Shown here one piece after another: positions 62,854-64,000 of a stretch of 64,000 nucleotides of DNA. Position numbers and translations under genes: made by a program. The stretch is from Rhizobium oryziradicis. GTDB lineage: Bacteria > Pseudomonadota > Alphaproteobacteria > Rhizobiales > Rhizobiaceae. The stretch covers positions 62,001 to 126,000 of the forward strand of contig NZ_MKIM01000021.1 of the NCBI RefSeq assembly GCF_001939045.1, given 5' to 3'. The first letter of the stretch is position 1; every line of letters begins with the position of its first letter. The notes beneath the pieces were generated by a model that had not been told where the DNA came from, searched no databases, and saw nothing but the letters and a program-made list of their open reading frames with translations.

Positions 62854-64000
62854 TCAGGGAATACGCAATGATGCGGTGTCGCATGGGTGGCGGAGCAATT
62901 GCGACAATTCCGCATCAAGATGCAGGATTGAAATGGACGCGCCAACCATGTCCAGCGATGTGCAGTAATGGCCGATCCAGTTGACTTCGATTGTGATGTT
63001 TTTGGCGCTCAGCCGCTGCTCAACGCGGCGAAACAGGATATAGAGTTCCATCAAAGGCGTTGCGCCAAAGGAGTTGACCAGCACCGCCACAGAGGAACCT
63101 GCAGGCGCTTTCATCTCGCTGAAGATCCGGTCCATCACCCGGTCGGTTATTTCATCGGCGCGCATCATGCGGTCACGCATCACGCCGCGCTCGCCGTGAA
63201 TGCCCATGCCGATTTCAATATCATCCGGTCCGATTTCAAAATTGTGACGCTGTGTTTGCGGCATGGAACAGGGCTCGAGCGCCACCCCGATGGTAAATGT
63301 GCGATCATTGGCTTTTCGGGCCAGCGCTTCGCATTGGTCGAGAGAAAGCCCCTGATCGCAGGCGGCACCGGCGATCTTGAAGATGAAGACATTGCCAGCC
63401 ACGCCACGGCGACCCTCCTTGTCTTCAATCGGAGACGAGGCAATGTCATCGGTCGTCAGGATGCTTCGCACCGGAATGCTTTGCTCCTGAGCCATTTCGG
63501 CCGCCATTTCGAAATTCATCACGTCTCCGGCGTAATTGCCGTAGACAAACAATACACCCGCGCCGCCTGATGCCGCTTTGGCGCATTCCAGTATAGGTCC
63601 GGGAGGGGGTGCGGAAAACACGTTGCCAATAGCAACAGCATCGGCCAAACCGCGACCAACATAGCCCATAAAGCAAGGCTCATGCCCCGTGCCACCGCCA
63701 ATCACCAGCCCTACCTTGCCCGGCCGGGGACCATGGCAAGCCACAAGCGCCCGGTTGGATGTCTTGATGGGCGCAAGATAGGCGGCATGGGCTTTGGTTG
63801 CCCCCTCCAGCATTTCATCCACCACATCATCGGGGTCGTTGAGGAATTTTTTGACGTGGCTGCGAATGGTGTGTGCAACAGCAGGACTGGTGTCACCGCG
63901 GATACGCTGTGATAGTTTCTGGTCTATCTCCGCAACGCCGTCAGCGTTGAGAATACCGCGCCCCGTTGCGGCATCGGTGATCAAGACGCTGATGAAACCA
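62854..64000 (-). CDS. dhaK: Dihydroxyacetone kinase subunit K, fused to the end of a SorC-type regulator (partial)
   Basis: The frame is open to the window edge at 64000 and has no ATG, GTG or TTG at the expected DhaK N-terminus: KKFLNDPDDVVDEML is preceded by a GTC codon. Upstream in the same frame lies FISVLITDAATGRGIL, which resembles the C-terminal end of SorC/DeoR-type sugar-binding regulators, then a linker of about 25 residues. DhaK features follow: VIGGGTGHEPCFMGYVG, GVALEPCSMP and GMGIHGERG with the substrate-binding His. I recall that bifunctional regulator/DhaK proteins have been annotated in rhizobia, so a true fusion is likely. DhaL follows in the same operon. Confidence 0.8.
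   Translation of the reverse strand, partial: GFISVLITDAATGRGILNADGVAEIDQKLSQRIRGDTSPAVAHTIRSHVKKFLNDPDDVVDEMLEGATKAHAAYLAPIKTSNRALVACHGPRPGKVGLVIGGGTGHEPCFMGYVGRGLADAVAIGNVFSAPPPGPILECAKAASGGAGVLFVYGNYAGDVMNFEMAAEMAQEQSIPVRSILTTDDIASSPIEDKEGRRGVAGNVFIFKIAGAACDQGLSLDQCEALARKANDRTFTIGVALEPCSMPQTQRHNFEIGPDDIEIGMGIHGERGVMRDRMMRADEITDRVMDRIFSEMKAPAGSSVAVLVNSFGATPLMELYILFRRVEQRLSAKNITIEVNWIGHYCTSLDMVGASISILHLDAELSQLLRHPCDTASLRIP

Noticed and set aside
1..64000. CRISPR arrays, tRNA or rRNA genes, intact insertion sequences, replication origin
   Set aside because: None could be recognised; regularly spaced direct repeats, cloverleaf patterns and complete transposase genes were looked for and not found.

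Overview
The window looks like an accessory, catabolic stretch of an alphaproteobacterial genome of the Rhizobiales, most likely the Rhizobiaceae (Agrobacterium/Allorhizobium/Rhizobium type). The evidence is family-level: a CbpA/CbpM pair, GabD/GabT, many ABC uptake operons with FCD-type GntR regulators, a CMD-domain gene pair of the kind first catalogued in Agrobacterium vitis, and rhizobial-style intergenic palindromes. Apart from shikimate kinase and the DnaJ-like chaperone there is almost no housekeeping content, so a secondary replicon or a flexible chromosomal region is likely. No rRNA, tRNA, CRISPR array or intact insertion sequence was seen.

Layout. 1-219 is the end of a DabA-like (DUF2309) gene. 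459-13759 is a divergent locus: a GntR regulator, a gamma-glutamyltransferase and an amidohydrolase on the minus strand; a complete dipeptide/nickel-type ABC importer and three more amidohydrolases on the plus strand. Two identical 12-bp palindromes sit between the two arms. 13760-15954 is a scarred region with an ankyrin-repeat gene, an IS30 transposase remnant and a glycosyltransferase pseudogene. 15955-17980 holds cbpM, cbpA and aroK. 18279-22000 is gabTD with a divergent MerR-XRE-cupin fusion regulator. 22170-24125 is a Tat-exported PhoX-type phosphatase. 24283-31017 is one long minus-strand operon: LysR regulator, flavin monooxygenase, two CMD/AhpD-like proteins and a polar amino-acid-type ABC importer. 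31348-35534 is a DevBCA/MacB-like export system with two FtsX permeases. 35798-40607 is a TetR-controlled RND efflux pair.

40755-62085 looks like one dispersed regulon for uptake and breakdown of an amine or amino amide. It contains a PotABCD-type importer with an amidohydrolase and an isochorismatase-like hydrolase; a six-gene operon (SDR, aldehyde dehydrogenase, class III aminotransferase, glutamine-synthetase-like ligase, DUF3237 protein, class I glutamine amidotransferase); a second aldehyde dehydrogenase; and an operon of 3-hydroxyacyl-CoA-dehydrogenase-like protein, racemase-like protein and aminotransferase. Four promoters here share the 13-mer GATCTGCGATCGC. Two of them also share the 14-bp palindrome AATTTGATCAAATT, in one case inside a perfect 42-bp palindrome. 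Two GntR regulators in the region have near-identical recognition helices. An embedded SDR/TetR pair (56531-57860) appears to have its own operator. The ligase + aminotransferase + aldehyde dehydrogenase + amidotransferase set resembles the gamma-glutamyl (Puu-type) polyamine route but lacks a PuuB-like oxidase.

62168-64000 carries DhaL and a DhaK that has no start codon of its own and reads in frame from what looks like the end of a SorC-type sugar-binding regulator. Gene starts were chosen from ribosome-binding sites and translational overlaps. All functions are read from motifs and family resemblance; no database search was run.
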